Assembly (NCBI RefSeq): GCF_009363695.1
Contig: NZ_CP045403.1
Location: 228,001 to 292,000 of the forward strand
Reading direction: 5' to 3'
Length of the DNA: 64,000 nucleotides
Source: Bacillus sp. THAF10
GTDB lineage: Bacteria; Bacillota; Bacilli; Bacillales; Bacillaceae_I
Shown here: positions 62,884-64,000 of the stretch, piece after piece
How positions within the stretch are numbered: the first letter of the stretch is position 1
Layout: every line of letters starts with the position of its first letter
Position numbers and translations under genes: made by a program
The notes under the pieces: generated by a model
What the model was told of the DNA's origin: nothing
Seen by the model: the letters and a program-made list of their open reading frames with translations, nothing else
Database searches by the model: none

Positions 62884-63903
62884 TTGAGAAAAGCATGGCT
62901 ATTATTGTTGGTTGGCCTTGTGAGTATCCTTGTTCTCGCAGGGTGTGGTACAAAATCAAAAGAAGACGTTACAGCTGCGTTAGGCGCCAAGGTAGAAGAG
63001 ATGAAGGGCTATCAATCTAATGCAAAAATGACGTTGCAAACTGGAGCGGAGCCACAGGTTTACGAGGTGCAAATCGGGCATAACAAACCGAACTACTACA
63101 AGGTAAACTTGAAAAATGCCGCCAAAGACCAAAGTCAAATCATCATCCGCAACGATGAGGGAGTATTTGTTTTAACACCAGCTTTAAACAAGAGCTTCCG
63201 CTTCCACAGCGAATGGCCGCAAAACAGCAGTCAGGCATACTTATTTGAATCACTTGTAAATGACATTAAGAACGATCCAGAGGCCACCTTCACCGCAACC
63301 GAAGAACACTATGTGTTTGAAACAAAAACCAATTATCAAAACAATAAATTACTGCCAACACAAGAAATTACATTAAGGAAAAGTGACCTTTCCCCAGTAT
63401 CGGTAAAAGTCATGGATCCAGATAAAAAAGCCTTAGTGCTTGTGGAATTCTCTGACTTTGAGTTTGATGCAAGCTTTGATGCGGATGCTTTTGATGTGAA
63501 AAAGAACATGACAAGCGCACGGATGGAGCTTCCTACTTCAGGTCAGGTGAGTGAGGAAAACGATGGGGCCTTTACTGTGATGACTCCAATGGATACGCCA
63601 GCCGGCAGTGTGCTGAAAGAGCAAGCAGAAGTGGAAACAGCTAATGGCAAGCGCGTGGTGATGACGTGGGAAGGCGATAAAACCTTCACCCTGATTCAGG
63701 AAAAATCTCGTTATGCCGAGGTGCCAACCGCACAGTTTGTGAACGGCCACATTGCGGATCTAGGGTTTACAGTGGGTGCTATGACGGACAACAGTATCAC
63801 CTGGAGCCACGAAGGCATTGACTTTACCCTCGTTTCCAAAGACCTATCGCAGGAAGAATTGATGATGGTTGCACGCTCCATGCAGGGTGCAGCAGTGAAA
63901 TAG
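62884..63903 (+). CDS. ydcC: LolA-like sporulation lipoprotein YdcC
   Basis: A 339-residue lipoprotein of the LolA/LppX-like fold, at the B. subtilis ydcC position after acpS. The N-terminus (WLLLLVGLVSILVLAGCG) is a lipobox signal peptide with the lipid-modified cysteine at about residue 22. TTG 62884 has AAAGGGG 9 bases upstream; ATG 62875 and 62848 are alternatives with poorer spacing. The family name (outer membrane lipoprotein carrier) comes from fold similarity; here it is probably a mother-cell envelope protein. Confidence 0.88.
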   Translation: MRKAWLLLLVGLVSILVLAGCGTKSKEDVTAALGAKVEEMKGYQSNAKMTLQTGAEPQVYEVQIGHNKPNYYKVNLKNAAKDQSQIIIRNDEGVFVLTPALNKSFRFHSEWPQNSSQAYLFESLVNDIKNDPEATFTATEEHYVFETKTNYQNNKLLPTQEITLRKSDLSPVSVKVMDPDKKALVLVEFSDFEFDASFDADAFDVKKNMTSARMELPTSGQVSEENDGAFTVMTPMDTPAGSVLKEQAEVETANGKRVVMTWEGDKTFTLIQEKSRYAEVPTAQFVNGHIADLGFTVGAMTDNSITWSHEGIDFTLVSKDLSQEELMMVARSMQGAAVK

Positions 63904-63908
63904 AGTAG

Positions 63909-63945
63909 TTACCTCCCCCGCTTTAGAGGCGGGGGTTATTTTTTT
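63909..63945 (+). terminator. terminator after ydcC
   Basis: CCCCCGC, 7-base loop, GCGGGGG, then TTATTTTTTT. Confidence 0.92.
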
Positions 63946-64000
63946 GGAATTTGCAGTTGGGGTAATTTTGTATTTTTGGATAGGATCTAAAATCGAGGTT

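Overview
The window is chromosomal DNA of a low-GC, endospore-forming member of the Bacillaceae (Bacillus sensu lato). Supporting signs are strong AGGAGG-type ribosome binding sites, frequent TTG/GTG starts, predicted SigB, SigD, SigE and ECF promoters, Fur, Rex, CsoR and BirA operators, and the Bacillus-type order ddl-murF-cshA-ydbS-ydbT-(rhomboid)-acpS-ydcC at the right end. It is not B. subtilis itself, because it carries a cobalamin-dependent metH in a SAM-riboswitch operon and cydDC without an adjacent cydAB. I see no rRNA, tRNA or CRISPR.

Layout. 1-8.2 kb: two CNNM/CorC CBS proteins, a SEDS protein, a SigX-like ECF sigma/anti-sigma pair with its own ECF promoter, a MerR-SRPBCC pair, and a PadR operon with three operator copies. 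8.2-16.5 kb: AlkZ-like protein, NarL-type two-component system, DUF58 protein, a three-gene ABC-2 exporter, and a small Cro/CI regulator with duplicated operators. 16.6-20.6 kb: a SigD-type chemoreceptor and a second ECF sigma/DUF4179 anti-sigma pair. 21-29 kb: metI-metC-yitJ-metH behind a SAM-I riboswitch. 29-30 kb: a 52-bp tandem array. 30-36 kb: cydDC behind a Rex site, a Fur-box ABC exporter, and a SigB stress gene. 36-41.6 kb: DUF3231 protein, ppaC, two lmo0937-type microproteins, an SDR enzyme and small genes. 41.8-46 kb: bioB with a BirA box, helD, TVP38. 46-50.4 kb: csoR-copZ, copA, a His-rich secreted protein and a small siroheme/FeS protein. 50.5-52.4 kb: a 21-bp repeat array split by an IS3-family element. 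52.5-64 kb: beta-propeller protein and the ddl to ydcC block.

How genes work together. The methionine operon covers transsulfuration (MetI, MetC), methyl-folate supply (YitJ) and methyl transfer (MetH) under one SAM switch. The copper block combines sensor, chaperone, pump and a probable extracytoplasmic copper binder. Three SigB-like promoters lie between 35.6 and 39.8 kb, next to general-stress genes.

The most unusual feature is intergenic. At least six gene gaps hold short tandem arrays with unrelated unit sequences but similar periods (20, 20-21, 21, 40, 42 and 52 bp), all close to whole multiples of a DNA helical turn. Two arrays are bracketed by direct repeats, two share a conserved 41-bp tail, and one is interrupted by an IS insertion that leaves the repeat phase intact. 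These are the best candidate for something undescribed.
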